Shown piece after piece: positions 38,728 to 48,350 of a DNA stretch of 64,000 bases (position 1 is its first letter; each line of letters starts with the position of its first letter). The position numbers and the translations under genes were made by a program. The notes under the pieces were generated by a model that saw only the letters and a program-made list of their open reading frames with translations, had not been told where the DNA came from and searched no databases. The DNA comes from Okeania sp. KiyG1 (GTDB lineage: Bacteria; Cyanobacteriota; Cyanobacteriia; Cyanobacteriales; Microcoleaceae), in contig NZ_BLZO01000064.1 of the NCBI RefSeq assembly GCF_014132355.1, positions 1 to 64,000 of the forward strand. Direction: 5' to 3'.

Positions 38728-39724
38728 TTACTGTGCCTTCTGTATGTTCTTCTTTTTCATTGATTCTTGATATATATTTTTGAAGACCTTTATTCTTGAT
38801 TTTTGTCCTTGAAATGAATTTATTGTGTATGAAATAGCTATTAATAAAATTAGATTGTTTAGTCTAGTTTGATTGGCCTTGGCTGCTTCTAGGTGATAAC
38901 CACCACTTTTATAATCCTTAAACATTGCTTCAATTCCCATTCTCTGGCTATATATTTTTTAACTTTCTCAATCGATGATAAATTGGTCAAAATATACCAT
39001 TTTTCTGAAACATAGTTGTCGAGATATTTATGTTTTTATATACAAGTAAATTATATGTTCCCACTTTCTTTATTTTAGTATTTTTTTGATTTAATAATAG
39101 TTTAGCTGTACCGATTTTTACTTTTAATTCTGAGAGTTAACAATATTTTTTACCTCGTTTAATGGAGGTAGATTTTCGCTGCCTTAAGACAAAGTAAACC
39201 TGATTTTTCTGAGATTTTTTCAACCAATGGGATAGAAAGATACTGTGGAATTCTCTATCTGCTGTGATGATAATTTTATACCTTTTTAATAATCTTAACA
39301 CAGGACGAATTACTGCTTGCTGCTCTATTAAATTACTAGCCCCTTTATGATCTAAAATCTTCCAATATATGGGTAATGCTCTCTTTTTCCAGGCCACACT
39401 AATCATTAATATATTAGTATTTTGCCATTGAATTCTATCTATAATTAATATTAATTCAGAAGTCAAACTGAATACTTTCTCTACCATAATTCTTACCAAA
39501 GGAAACCAAAATATAGGTAAACTTAATTCCTTAAGGGTTAAAAATTTTTGTATATGTTTGCGCTTACTTTCTGATTGGATTGGCAGAGGAAATAAGCTTG
39601 TTAATTTTGATATTTGTACAGTTTTATATACTGATATTAAATATAATAATATTTGTAATGTTGCTACTTGAGATGGACTCAATTTTTGTTCTATATGGTC
39701 TTGATAAAAGCCTAATCTATTCAC
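38728..39724 (-). pseudogene. IS4-like transposase, decayed
   Basis: The N-terminal two thirds (39137-39724, 195 residues: LIIDRIQWQNTNILM with the first Asp, IITADREFHS with the second) and the C-terminal piece (38728-38940: MGIEAMFKDYKSGGYHLE with the catalytic Glu) are in different frames, with a degenerate stretch between. The arrangement of IDRT-like, ADREF and the Y-(2)-R-(3)-E-like motif is that of IS4-family DDE transposases. Confidence 0.7.
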
Positions 39725-40020
39725 TTTTTATTCTTTTTTATTTATAATTATCAAACCTTTTTTATCATATTTTTAACTGTTTTTAACTTTGTTTGAATAA
39801 ATAATCAACCTACTATGGAGGGTGTGGTGCGATACTGCTGACGCAACGCTCCGCGAACGCACCACACCCCCATCTATTCTCAATAATAGTTCTCTTTCAG
39901 TTGAAGTATTCTTCAGCTTATTCGATAAGTCCACCTCTATATATAGCTTTCATCGACCTTGTCACCCCGTGAGGTTTGCAGGATATGGGAATTCCCATAT
40001 CTTATTTTTAAGGAGTAAAA

Positions 40021-40131
40021 ATGGCTGAAATAATCAAGGTGTTTGAAGACCAAGAAATTACTATAGCTGAGGATGGTATGTGGAATGCTTCAGCAATTAA
40101 TAATTACTCATTCTTAAAAGAATGGGATTGA
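40021..40131 (+). CDS. Very small KilA-N/BRO-like N-terminal peptide, probably a remnant
   Basis: 36 codons after a good ribosome site (AAGGAG). The product MAEIIKVFEDQEITIAEDG continues MWNASAINNYSFLKEWD. The E.ITI.EDG.WNAS pattern resembles the start of KilA-N or antirepressor domains of phage and plasmid proteins, after which the domain is missing. It lies about 300 bp upstream of a complete BRO-type antirepressor. A similar partial string (IIEVFDG, then a stop) occurs after the TnpB element at about 42968. Confidence 0.35.
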   Translation: MAEIIKVFEDQEITIAEDGMWNASAINNYSFLKEWD

Positions 40132-40429
40132 CTAAAAGGAAAAATTTTGATTTTATCCCCTTAAAATGGGAGGCTTTTAAACCTGATTTTTTTAATTATT
40201 AATAGTTAATTATTGCTTAGTAATCATTTAGTAATGGTTTTACCATCATTTTTCAAGGTACATTGTACCCTTTTTTTCTTTATTTCGTGGTGTTCGCAAA
40301 TGAATAAATATGTTATTATAAAAAAATCTAGCGAATTGTTTCCAATACTTTCGCTAGAGATGACAAAGGCCAAATCTACTAACTCGCCAAAGTTATCGGT
40401 AGATTTGGCCACCTAAATCCTATTATACT

Positions 40430-41161
40430 ATGAAAAACAACAATACTCAACTCTCAGTTTTCAACTTCCAAGAGTCAGAAGTTCGTATTGTTATCATTGA
40501 CAATGAGCCTTGTTTTGTGGCCAAAGATTTGTGCAACGTCTTGGGAATCAATAATCATATAGATGCTGTTAGCCGATTAGACGATGATGAAAGGGGGTCG
40601 GTATTAGTGGATACCCCTGGTGGAAATCAAGTAATGTCAATAGTTTCAGAATCCGGAATGTATTCTTTAGTTCTCAAATCTCGCAAGAAACAAGCTAAGG
40701 TTTTCAAAAAATGGATTACCTCTGAAGTCCTGCCATCTATCCGCAAAACTGGTCAATACTCTATTGAACAGAAAATCCCTACAACTGGGGATGTTTTGCA
40801 GGCGATGGTTAGCGCATTTAAGCAACACGAGCAACGCTTATCAGTTATTGAACAGGAAAATATCATACTAAAGCAGCAGCTAGCCGAACAGCAAGAAGTT
40901 GTAGAAAGCGTTGAAATGCTGGCTGAAGCCAACTCTTGTGAGCTAGAACGGTTTAGGAATAGTCATGGTTGCTGGTACAGCGTTGTCGGTTATGCGACGA
41001 AGTACGGCTTAGGCTCGTACTCTGTGAAGACGGCATCAGCGTTAGGCCGGAAGGCTACAGCACTTTGTAAGCGAATGGGGATAGTACCTGAAAAAATTAA
41101 TGATCCTCGTTTTGGAATGGTGAATACTTATCCAGAACATATCTTGGCTAAAATAGTTTAA
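40430..41161 (+). CDS. BRO family N-terminal domain antirepressor
   Basis: 243 residues. A Bro-N domain (about 8-115: FQESEVRIVIIDNEPCFVAK, CNVLGINNHIDAVSRLDDDE, SGMYSLVLKSRKKQAKVFKK, ITSEVLPSIRKTGQY) is followed by a coiled coil (about 125-165, EQENIILKQQLAEQQEVVES). The C-terminal domain (GCWYSVVGYATKYGLGSYSV) is probably a KilA-C/Rha-like DNA-binding segment. Such proteins are typical of prophages and plasmids. The gene is complete and stands alone between mobile elements. Confidence 0.85.
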   Translation: MKNNNTQLSVFNFQESEVRIVIIDNEPCFVAKDLCNVLGINNHIDAVSRLDDDERGSVLVDTPGGNQVMSIVSESGMYSLVLKSRKKQAKVFKKWITSEVLPSIRKTGQYSIEQKIPTTGDVLQAMVSAFKQHEQRLSVIEQENIILKQQLAEQQEVVESVEMLAEANSCELERFRNSHGCWYSVVGYATKYGLGSYSVKTASALGRKATALCKRMGIVPEKINDPRFGMVNTYPEHILAKIV

Positions 41162-41529
41162 TTTAAAAACTTAATAAGGATATGGGCAGCCCATATCCTG
41201 GATTATTCTGCTAACCAGAAGCAGCCAATATTCCTGCCGTTGGGAGGATAGGTTGGAGATGGATAGAGAAGATGAGCGAATCATTCATATTTGTTGAATT
41301 ATTTGACAGCGATCGCTAACGCGAAGACTCTTCGCGTTGTTCCGCGTTTTTATAGCTTACAAGCTTTTTTAATGCCAACTATTATTTCAGTGATTCAGTA
41401 ACTTGTACTGGGTATTTTCTAGTAAAAAGTTAGGATAAATAGGTAAGTTTTTAATTTCAACCTACCTATTTATTTTAACTTAATTTTGGTGTAAATTTAA
41501 GAAACGCTAATCCGAGTTTCTTGTCAAAG
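41162..41529. other. Intergenic region between the BRO gene and the TnpB element
   Basis: About 370 bp. It contains one HIP1 site and a short GC-rich palindrome (AACGCGAAGACTCTTCGCGTT, about 41319-41339). No gene is seen. Confidence 0.35.
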
Positions 41530-42940
41530 CTATATATATCAATTTATTTAAGAAACGCGAATTTTGACCGAAAAAATGGGTCTCAAGCCTCGCCCATAAG
41601 CGGGCGACTTTTTATTGCGGGTTGATTTTTTCAATAAATATGTTAACCTATATGTTAGTTTGATGCGTCAAGTTATGAAAGCTAGATTTAAGTACCGTAT
41701 ATATCCAACGCCGGGACAAAAATACCGATTAGCCAAGCTATTTGGCTGTGTCCGTGTGGCGAGTGAATGATAGTCTAGCTTTCTGCCAACAGAGGTATAG
41801 ATCAGGAGAAAAGAAATCTACTAATTCAGAATTACAAAAGCTTTTTATTACTCAAGCTAAAAAGACTGAAGAAAGAGAATGGTTGTCAGAGGTTTCTAAC
41901 ATACCATTGCAGCAATCATTGAATGACTTAAACCAGGCGTTGCTCTAACTTTTTTAAATCAACTCAAGGGAAGAGAAAAGGTAGACCTGTTAGACCTCCT
42001 AAATTTAAAAGTAGGAAATCAAAGCAAACTGCTAGGTTTAGAAAGGGTGGCTTTAAGATTGGTCAGCATAAAGTTTATTTAGCTAAGATTGGAAAACTAA
42101 AAATAGTTTGGTCAAGGGAGTTACCTGCTGCTCCATCATCAGTAACAGTAATCAAAGATTCCGCCCATAGATATTTCTTGATTTTTGTAGTAGAAATACA
42201 ACCAGAAATCTTACCTCAAACTGATAATTCAGTAGGCATAGATTTAGGTATTAAAACCTTTGCTACATTGAGCGACGGTACAAAGGTTGATGCTCCTAAG
42301 CCACTGAAGAAACGAATTAAGAAGTATATAAAGTTAAGTAAGTCATTATCTCATAAAACTAAAGGGTCTAAAAGGTATGAAAAAGCCAGGGTTAGAGTGG
42401 CTAAATTCCATGCCAAACTGAAAGATACAAGGACAGATTTTCTACATAAATTATCTACTAAAATAATTCGTGAAAACCAAACAATTGTTTTAGAAGATTT
42501 AAACGTTTCTGGAATGGTTAAAAACCGTAAATTATCCAGAGCAATTTCTGATTTAGCTTGGAGAACGTTCAGGACTTTTTTAGAAGGAAAAGCAGAAAAA
42601 TATGGTCGCGATTTCAGAGTAATTAGTCGCCCTTGAGCCAACATCCCAAGTTTGCTCAAATTGTGGCTTTAAAGGTGGGAAGCTAGACCTTCAGGTTCGA
42701 GAATGGGAGTGTCTCAACTGTGGTGCAAAACATGATAGAGACGAGAATGCAGCGATAAATATATTAGTCGCGGGCGGGCAGTCCGAGACATTAAACGGAC
42801 GTGGAGGTAAGCGTAAGACTAGCGTCAAGGTAGCAGCAGCCAGTGTTAGCGGCAGCTATGCGAAGCAAAACGTCAACCCGCCGAGGAGTTACGGCTCGGT
42901 AGGAATCCCCGCGCCTTTAGGCCGGGGAGGATGTCAAAAC
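41530..42940 (+). mobile_element. IS200/IS605-group element carrying tnpB only
   Basis: The left end includes a hairpin (TCGCCCATAAGCGGGCGA, 41590-41607). The right end has the hairpin CCCCGCGCCTTTAGGCCGGGG (about 42909-42929) then AGGATGTCAA, which is the usual 3' end of cyanobacterial TnpB elements and of their guide (omega) RNA. No tnpA is present. Exact ends are uncertain because such elements make no target duplication. Confidence 0.6.
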
Positions 42941-42951
42941 GCTCGGTATTA
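41674..42951 (+). pseudogene. tnpB: RNA-guided endonuclease TnpB, decayed
   Basis: The start frame (MKARFKYRIYPTPGQKYRLA, near 41677), the middle frames (41742-41948 and on to 42636) and the C-terminal frame (from about 42640) add up to a full TnpB but need three frame changes. Visible RuvC motifs are GIDLGIKTFATL (first Asp) and IVLEDLNVSGM (Glu). The zinc ribbon [17 protein letters not shown] and the terminal [12 protein letters not shown] (last Asp) are in the shifted C-terminal frame. The breaks are not simple homopolymer deletions, so this copy is probably truly inactive. Confidence 0.8.
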
Positions 42952-43012
42952 AAGAGTAGTATATGAGTTAAATTATTGAAGTATTTGACGGGTAAGAAAT
43001 TGGTATGATAAA

Positions 43013-43303
43013 ATGAAGAAAATCATCATCGGTGTGATGGGTCCGGGAAGTGGCGCTACTTCATATGACCTGAAAAATGCCTATAAACTTGGTCAATTAA
43101 TTGCTCAAGAATCTTGGGTTTTATTGACGGGTGGGCGAAAGATGGGGGTGATGGATGCTGCTCCTCGAGGTGCGAAGTCCGTTAATGGTTTAACTATTGG
43201 TATTTTGCCTGGGAATAATTTTGATGGTATTTCTGAGGCGGTTGATATTCCCATTGTTACTGATATGGGTAATAGTCGAAATAATATTAGAGACTGTTTG
43301 TAA
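43013..43303 (+). pseudogene. LOG/TIGR00725-like Rossmann-fold protein, 3' truncated
   Basis: 96 residues: IGVMGPGSGATSYDLKNAYKLG, LLTGGRKMGVMDAAPRGAKS and TIGILPGNNFDGISEAVDIP. These are the nucleotide-binding motifs of LOG-like (lysine-decarboxylase-like) phosphoribohydrolases. After SRNNI the sequence departs from the family (RDCL, stop) about 35 bp before the Tn552-like transposon end. The gene has lost its C-terminal third through transposon insertion and adjacent deletion. Confidence 0.75.
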
Positions 43304-43335
43304 AACAAATCTTAAGAACAGCCAGATTTTTTAGC

Positions 43336-43500
43336 TGTAGCAGCCAGCAATAAGATTGTCCTCAACCAGCAATAACGATCATTTTGAGCCAGGATTAATT
43401 GCAACTAGATTGATATTTGAGCCAGAATTAACTGCAACTGAGCCAGGATTATTTGCAACTAGCCAGCAATAACTTTTTTCGGCCAGAATTAACTGCAACT
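43336..43500. repeat. Left transposon end with repeated binding sites (right end 46917-47081)
   Basis: Four variants of GAGCCAG(G/A)ATTAA(T/C)TGCAACT lie in series (about 43387, 43413, 43433 and 43480), with CCAGCAATAAC units between. The right end is an inverted copy with a few substitutions. The ordered arrays resemble TnsB/TniA binding-site arrays of Tn7/Tn5053-like elements. Confidence 0.75.
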
Positions 43501-43580
43501 AGAAGGCCATGATAGGGCATTCTTTAAGCCGTAAAGCTGAAAGAGCCTCAAAGACTGTTGATGTGATGAGTATAAAGTCC

Positions 43581-44570
43581 CTACAAAGGTAATCCAGCAG
43601 CCAACATCTGTTCCTGCAACTCACGGGCGCGACTGGGTTCAAGTTGACCTCGAAACAAAGAACGAATCTCCCCTGGTTTAGCATTAAACTGTTCAGACAG
43701 ACTTTTGACGTTATAGCCATGACGAGTTAAAGTGGGTTCTAACTCATCAATTTGTTTAGAAAGAATTGATTCAATCACCGCTACAGTTACAGGCTTTTCA
43801 CCCAGACGGTAAGCTTGCTCAAAAGCCAAAGATAAGTGCTGTTGAATTTGTAAAGGTGTTCTCAATTTTTGAGCTAGCTCATCAACAGCTTCAGGAACAA
43901 TTAATTCAGAAAGGGGTGTATCTTCTGCCACACATTCTCCCAACAGCCACTGAATGTACTCCCCCTGGCAACCGCCAATACTATCCAAGGAGAAGACGGC
44001 AGTGCGATAGCCGATTTCCTCCATCGTTGGACGACGCAAGTCATTCTTAAGTTTAGGATGACCGCCCAACACAATTGAGAGAGTACCCCCTCCATCTTCT
44101 ACCACCTCAATCAAACGCTTGAGTCCCGTTAAAGTACTATAGTGTAAGTCATGGGCTTCATCGATGAAAAGTGCAACTGGCTTCTTTCCCTTGCGAAAAA
44201 GTTCTCGCAGTTCGCGCTCCCACTTTTCTCCAGAACTAGGAATCTTTACCTGCTTATCTGAAGATAAATCATAGAATAAAGCTGCAATCAAACTGGGTAA
44301 TGTGGTTCGGTTTTTATCCACTGATAAAGATTGAGATACCCAGATTTTGCCTTCTTGCCTCAAAGCTGCCTGTAAACGTCTCATAGTAACAGTCTTACCA
44401 CAGCCTACAACCCCTGTGATGGCAATTAATTTCCCCATACGAATTGCAGCAGAAATCTCTGTGAATAAACGGCGCAGGTGTTCTGTTTCATAGTAGCCCG
44501 CCCGCCGAAATTCCTTGACTAAGCCGAAAAATTGCTGCACTTCAGTCAACATCTTTGTTCCGCCTCCCAC
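43581..44570 (-). CDS. TniB/ExeA-like AAA ATPase of the transposon
   Basis: 329 residues (the start may instead be the ATG at 44552, giving MLTEVQQFFGLVKEF). Walker A is GVVGCGKT and Walker B is ALFIDEAHDL. An AAA+ fold follows, with a GGHPKLKNDLRR sensor segment and a C-terminal helical domain. It is the ATP-dependent target-selection partner of the integrase in Tn552/Tn5053/Tn7-like systems. It overlaps the integrase gene by about 29 bp (or about 11 bp with the later start), so the two are co-translated. Confidence 0.85.
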   Translation of the reverse strand: MGGGTKMLTEVQQFFGLVKEFRRAGYYETEHLRRLFTEISAAIRMGKLIAITGVVGCGKTVTMRRLQAALRQEGKIWVSQSLSVDKNRTTLPSLIAALFYDLSSDKQVKIPSSGEKWERELRELFRKGKKPVALFIDEAHDLHYSTLTGLKRLIEVVEDGGGTLSIVLGGHPKLKNDLRRPTMEEIGYRTAVFSLDSIGGCQGEYIQWLLGECVAEDTPLSELIVPEAVDELAQKLRTPLQIQQHLSLAFEQAYRLGEKPVTVAVIESILSKQIDELEPTLTRHGYNVKSLSEQFNAKPGEIRSLFRGQLEPSRARELQEQMLAAGLPL

Positions 44571-46200
44571 TCTGAAAGTAGTGCTGTACCCTTTCCAGAA
44601 TCACTTGTTTTTCTAAAGTTTCCTCCAACAGTTCGTCGATAAAAGCCCGCTCGACTTCAGATAAACGAGCTAAGGGCAAAGCTAGGTAGTCAGCAATAGC
44701 ACCCTTGGCTGCCAAGACTGTGGGGTAGCTAAACTCTTGGAAGGGGTCGGGGTCAATAAAGGGAACTACAACTAATCCAGGTGCTGTTTGAATTTGAGCC
44801 AAGAACTGGAATTCTCCGTCTCCTTGCCAGGCAGTAGTCGGCAGAACCAATTTTTTTGAGAGAGCTTCAATTCTATCAGCTCGTTGTTGGGTCTTACTTT
44901 TCTTGAATTGGCGATAGCGATGTAGGGGAATGGGGCCATCTACTGGTAAATAAGGGCCATATCTTTTTTCATCCTTTTCCACATACAACTCGTTGTCGAA
45001 TAACCCCCACCAGAGGACAACCATCTCTCCAGCTAAATCTGGGTCTACTTCATAAGCCACTCCTTCAACGGAGATTCGCGCACAACCATCAACTTTTCTC
45101 TGCTCAGGTTCCCTGGCAAAGGTACAAAAGCGTTCCCAGCTACACATTTGCAGTAATCCTGTCTTGGGGAGATGTAGACGCCAGTCTTCAATGCGAGAAT
45201 GGTTTTCTTGACGGTGAGGCTGACTGTTGTAGTTAAGCAAATACTGGTGTAACCAACGGTTGGCTTCAACTTCAGTTTCCGGTTGGTGGAAGTGATAGAG
45301 TGTTTCGTGAGCTTCCTTGATAGTGCGAAAAGGGCGCTCTACTTTGCCTTTAGCTCGTGCTGTAACTCGTCTGCCATCTTTACCGTTAGGTAGGTGGGTT
45401 ACTACTTTTACTCCCAGACAGTCCATCACGTTCTGAAATACTCGACTCTTGGCGATCGGACCGTTATCGGCGTAGAGCATTTGTGGGATGCCTTGAAATG
45501 AAAACCCTTCAATGGTTTTAGCACTCATGGCGTTAAACAAGAACCGTAAAGCAGTTTCCGCGTCTTCGCCATAAGCACAGCGATATTCTTGATAACAAGC
45601 ACCACTGCGGTCATCGACAACACTATAGAGCATTAATTGTGGTTTTCCTCGCCCAGACTGTACCCAAGGGGGTTGCTTGAGATATTTTAAGTCGGAATGG
45701 CTCAAGTCAAAGTGCCAGCATTCATTGCTCTGTTCGGCTTGAAAGCGCACTGCTGGTGGCTGTCGGGTGAGGGATGTGTGGTCGTATCCCCAAGCTTTGA
45801 GATAATAGTTGACTGTACTTTTTTTCAGCAGTTCTTTTGGTGGTTGAATGAAACCGTCTGGGGTTTCTATGCCATATTCTTCTAGTAGTTCAATAGCTCG
45901 TACTGTGGAAAGGTGTCGCCCTTTAGAGTTGTTGGTGCGGATTTTCATCGCTGCTATTACCTCACAGTAATTCTCCATTTCTGAGCGGGTTAGTTTACGA
46001 GGTTTTCCTTTGTCGGAGCGCTGAATGGCTTTGGGCTTTTGTTGTCTTCGCAAGCTACGATATAGAGTATCTACTGACACACCATAGTTGGCAGAGGCTT
46101 CTTCAATTAGTGCGCGACGCTCCCGCGAACGTTCTGGTAGTAATTCCAACCTAGAGCGTAGTTGAACGAGTGCTTCAGAGGGAATTTGTTTGCGACTCAC
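44542..46200 (-). CDS. TniA/TnsB-like DDE transposase (Mu-type integrase)
   Basis: 552 residues. The N-terminal HTH region (EEASANYGVSVDTLYRSLRR) is followed by an rve integrase core: HFDLSHSDL (Asp), MLYADNGP (Asp) and GKVERPFRTIKE (Glu). A C-terminal Mu-type beta-barrel domain follows (VSVEGVAYEVDPDLAGE). It cuts and joins the transposon ends. It overlaps the resolvase gene by 4 bp (ATGA). Confidence 0.87.
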   Translation of the reverse strand: MSRKQIPSEALVQLRSRLELLPERSRERRALIEEASANYGVSVDTLYRSLRRQQKPKAIQRSDKGKPRKLTRSEMENYCEVIAAMKIRTNNSKGRHLSTVRAIELLEEYGIETPDGFIQPPKELLKKSTVNYYLKAWGYDHTSLTRQPPAVRFQAEQSNECWHFDLSHSDLKYLKQPPWVQSGRGKPQLMLYSVVDDRSGACYQEYRCAYGEDAETALRFLFNAMSAKTIEGFSFQGIPQMLYADNGPIAKSRVFQNVMDCLGVKVVTHLPNGKDGRRVTARAKGKVERPFRTIKEAHETLYHFHQPETEVEANRWLHQYLLNYNSQPHRQENHSRIEDWRLHLPKTGLLQMCSWERFCTFAREPEQRKVDGCARISVEGVAYEVDPDLAGEMVVLWWGLFDNELYVEKDEKRYGPYLPVDGPIPLHRYRQFKKSKTQQRADRIEALSKKLVLPTTAWQGDGEFQFLAQIQTAPGLVVVPFIDPDPFQEFSYPTVLAAKGAIADYLALPLARLSEVERAFIDELLEETLEKQVILERVQHYFQSGRRNKDVD

Positions 46201-46759
46201 GTCGTTCCTCTAGCCTCCGCAATGTAGTGGTAAAGCGTTGGCTTGGAGATGCCCATCATCTGACAGATTTCATCAATGGTGTATTGGCTTTCATCGTAAA
46301 GTTTAACTACTAACTGGCGCTGGGCTGGTTTGAGGGTTTTGGGACGACCGCCTTTCCGTCCCCTGGCACGAGCTGCTTTTAAGCCTACTTGGGTTCGTTC
46401 TCTAATCAGGTTACGCTCGAATTCGGCTAAGGCTGCGAATAAGTGGAAGATGAGTTTACCGCTACTAGAGTTTGTAGCAATTACTTCTGTGAGGCTTTGT
46501 AGCTCTATACCTCTTTTTGAAAGAGTTTCTACTATCTCTATCAAATTTTTAGTGATCGCCCGAGTCGGTCTAAACGCCACACAACTAATAAATCTCCGGT
46601 TCGAGCTACTTCAAGAGCTTTTTGTAAACCAGGTCTGGCTGCTGATGCCCCACTAATACGATCTTCATAAATCCGATGGCATCCCGCAGTCCGCAAGGCA
46701 TCTCTTTGCAGGCTTAAGTTTTGGTCATCTGTCGAGACTCGGGCATAACCAATTAGCAT
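46197..46759 (-). pseudogene. Serine resolvase of the transposon, one frameshift
   Basis: The start frame (46759: MLIGYARVSTDDQNLSLQRD, with catalytic Ser in RVSTDDQ; LVVWRLDRLGRSLK) breaks near 46545. The second frame (46197-46580) continues NLIEIVETLSKRGIELQSL...AALAEFERNLIRERTQ and a C-terminal HTH (YTIDEICQMMGISKPTLYHY). One extra A in the A5 run at about 46543-46547 joins them into a standard resolvase of about 187 residues. It would resolve cointegrates of this transposon. Confidence 0.83.
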
Positions 46760-47082
46760 GGGTGGGCCTCAGCCGTAAGGCAAGAAACTCATCACTAATT
46801 ATTATATCTTACCTTAGATAAATTGACTGAGTTTTTTTACTTTTCTAAAGTCCTATTTTCGTATCTGTCATTGCTAAGAGAAAAGAGTAAAAAAAACGAA
46901 CGTTTTCTTTACTTCTAGTTGCAAATAATTCTGGCTCAAAAAAGTTATTGCTGTCTGGTTGCATTTAATCCTGGCTCAGTTGCAGTTAATTCTGGCTCAA
47001 ATATCAATCTAGTTGCAATTAATCCTGGCTCAAAATGATCGTTATTGCTGGTTGAGGACAATCTTATTGCTGGCTGCTACAA

Positions 47083-47537
47083 ATACAGGGCCAGTACGAA
47101 TTGAAATTGAATCAGTAGGCAAAACAGCCGAATATACTGAATCTGAAATAGAAGCTTATGACAGTTTATTCGGTGACGGGCCACCACAAACCGCACCCCA
47201 AACTGAGGAAATAATTACTGAGCAATCCGCATGGGATTTAGAAAATCTTAATGAACCTATTGAATCACCATACTCATCTGAAGCAGAAATAGCTCAATTA
47301 ATTGAAACACATGACCAACTCTCTCAAAGAAATCAACCTACGGAACAAGAAATTTCCGCATGGGATTCTGGACATGAGCAGGTACAATCCGTAGTATTGC
47401 CGATTCAATCCGACGAAGAAGAAAAAATTGCTCTGGTTGAAAAAGTATTGTCAGAACTGGATACTTTTGAATTTTCAAAGACCCGAGGCATTCCTAAGAT
47501 AGTATATATTGTATATACTCCCTGGACATCTTATTGA
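47083..47537 (+). pseudogene. 3' part of a plasmid gene truncated by the transposon
   Basis: An open frame enters from the transposon end and continues to 47537. The part outside the transposon (about 150 residues) is acidic and includes two similar units, ITEQSAWDLENL and PTEQEISAWDSG, and ends SKTRGIPKIVYIVYTPWTSY. I do not recognise the family. It looks like the C-terminal tail of a larger protein whose N-terminus was lost when the transposon landed. Confidence 0.5.
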
Positions 47538-47582
47538 TTTATCTTCAATTGTTTTTATTTCTAAATTTTATTCTTCAAACAT

Positions 47583-47843
47583 TTATTTATGTGGATATTT
47601 AGTTCTACGGTAATTGTCAAATAACTCCTGAATAGAGAGTGCCTCTAAAGCCATATAGACATCTTGATAACTTATTGATTTTCCCGTATCTATATCTCTA
47701 GCTATTTGTAGTATTTTTTCTGCAAATACTCCAGGTACTCGGATTGCTTTTGTTGGGAGGTTTTTCCATTTTTTATTACTACCTGTTTGAAGATTATGTA
47801 CAGATTTTATATTGACTGCCATCTTGATTTTTCTGCTGTACAC
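47583..47843 (-). CDS. Small hypothetical protein
   Basis: 86 residues. The core KAIRVPGVFAEKILQIARDID resembles small cyanobacterial proteins of unknown function that pair a beta-strand start with an amphipathic helix, an antitoxin-like layout. No partner toxin is adjacent. The start may be the internal Met (MAVNIKSVHNL, about 47822). It is convergent with the truncated gene at 47083-47537. Confidence 0.5.
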   Translation of the reverse strand: MYSRKIKMAVNIKSVHNLQTGSNKKWKNLPTKAIRVPGVFAEKILQIARDIDTGKSISYQDVYMALEALSIQELFDNYRRTKYPHK

Positions 47844-48098
47844 CAGAATTATAACATTTAAAGGTGGAATATGTTACGATTTTTTAGATACAGCTTTAGG
47901 AGAGAAGGTCCTACAAAATCAATTTAATAAGTGATAATTAATAGTCTACTGTCTCAGGATATGTATACCACCCTATTATCAATTAAAATCATCAATAGTC
48001 AACGGCATTATTTTGCTGTTTGTTTTTGATTTTTTTAATGTGCGTTATATTATAATTATAATTGATGAAATTGAGCAATTCAACTAAGAGAGGATTTA
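47844..48098. other. Intergenic region upstream of the VapBC-like pair
   Basis: About 255 AT-rich bases. No gene is seen. The promoter of the toxin-antitoxin pair should lie here, close to the TATAATTATAATT stretch at about 48049-48062. Confidence 0.35.
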
Positions 48099-48350
48099 AT
48101 GCAGTCAGCACTAAGGATTGAAACTAAAGTTCTACCAGGCAACAAGATTGAAATTAATCTGCCTGACAATACTCTCTCAACCTCAGTGGGGCAAACCGTT
48201 GAAGTGATTGTCCTGCTACCAGAGCAACCACAATTAGTGCGACAAAATATTCTGGAATGGATTGAGCAGACGCGTAGCAGAGGAACCCTTAGAAGCGCCG
48301 AAGAAATTAACCGTAACCTGCAAGCCGAAAGAGATTCATGGGACAACTAA
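48099..48350 (+). CDS. VapB-like antitoxin
   Basis: 83 residues. A beta-rich N-terminus (LRIETKVLPGNKIEINLPDN) and an amphipathic C-terminal helix (SAEEINRNLQAERDSW) suit an antitoxin that binds its toxin through the C-terminus. The gene overlaps the PIN-domain toxin by 13 bp. A GAGAGGA ribosome site lies just before the start at 48099. Confidence 0.75.
   Translation: MQSALRIETKVLPGNKIEINLPDNTLSTSVGQTVEVIVLLPEQPQLVRQNILEWIEQTRSRGTLRSAEEINRNLQAERDSWDN

Larger units (their letters stand above)
38335..39973 (-). mobile_element. IS4-like element with about 160-bp inverted arms
   Basis: Ends CTCACGGGGTGACAA (38335-38349) and TTGTCACCCCGTGAG (39959-39973). Long inverted arms (about 38335-38500 and 39815-39973) include an internal palindrome, GTGGTGCG...CGCACCAC. 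The 9-bp flanks do not match, so target-site evidence has been lost, consistent with the truncated IS next to it. It encodes a decayed transposase. Confidence 0.8.
43336..47081 (-). mobile_element. Tn552/Tn5053-like transposon (DDE integrase, ATPase, resolvase)
   Basis: Near-perfect inverted ends of about 165 bp start TGTAGCAGCCAGCAATAAG (43336) and finish with its complement at 47081. Each end holds several copies of a roughly 20-bp unit, GAGCCAGAATTAACTGCAAC and variants, which should be transposase binding sites. Inside are a serine resolvase, a Mu/TniA-type integrase and a TniB/ExeA-type ATPase. No TniQ, cargo, CRISPR array or Cas12k gene is present. No 5-bp target duplication is seen, and genes on both sides are truncated, suggesting adjacent deletion or recombination. 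Confidence 0.85.

Noticed and set aside
42960-43012. Second KilA-N/BRO gene start after the TnpB element
   Set aside because: Only about seven codons resemble the small ORF at 40021 (IIEVFDG) before a stop. It is too short to support a feature.
43336-47081. A CRISPR-associated transposon (CAST)
   Set aside because: Integrase, ATPase and end-site arrays are present, but there is no TniQ, no Cas12k or Cascade gene and no CRISPR array. The element has only 3.7 kb with a resolvase.
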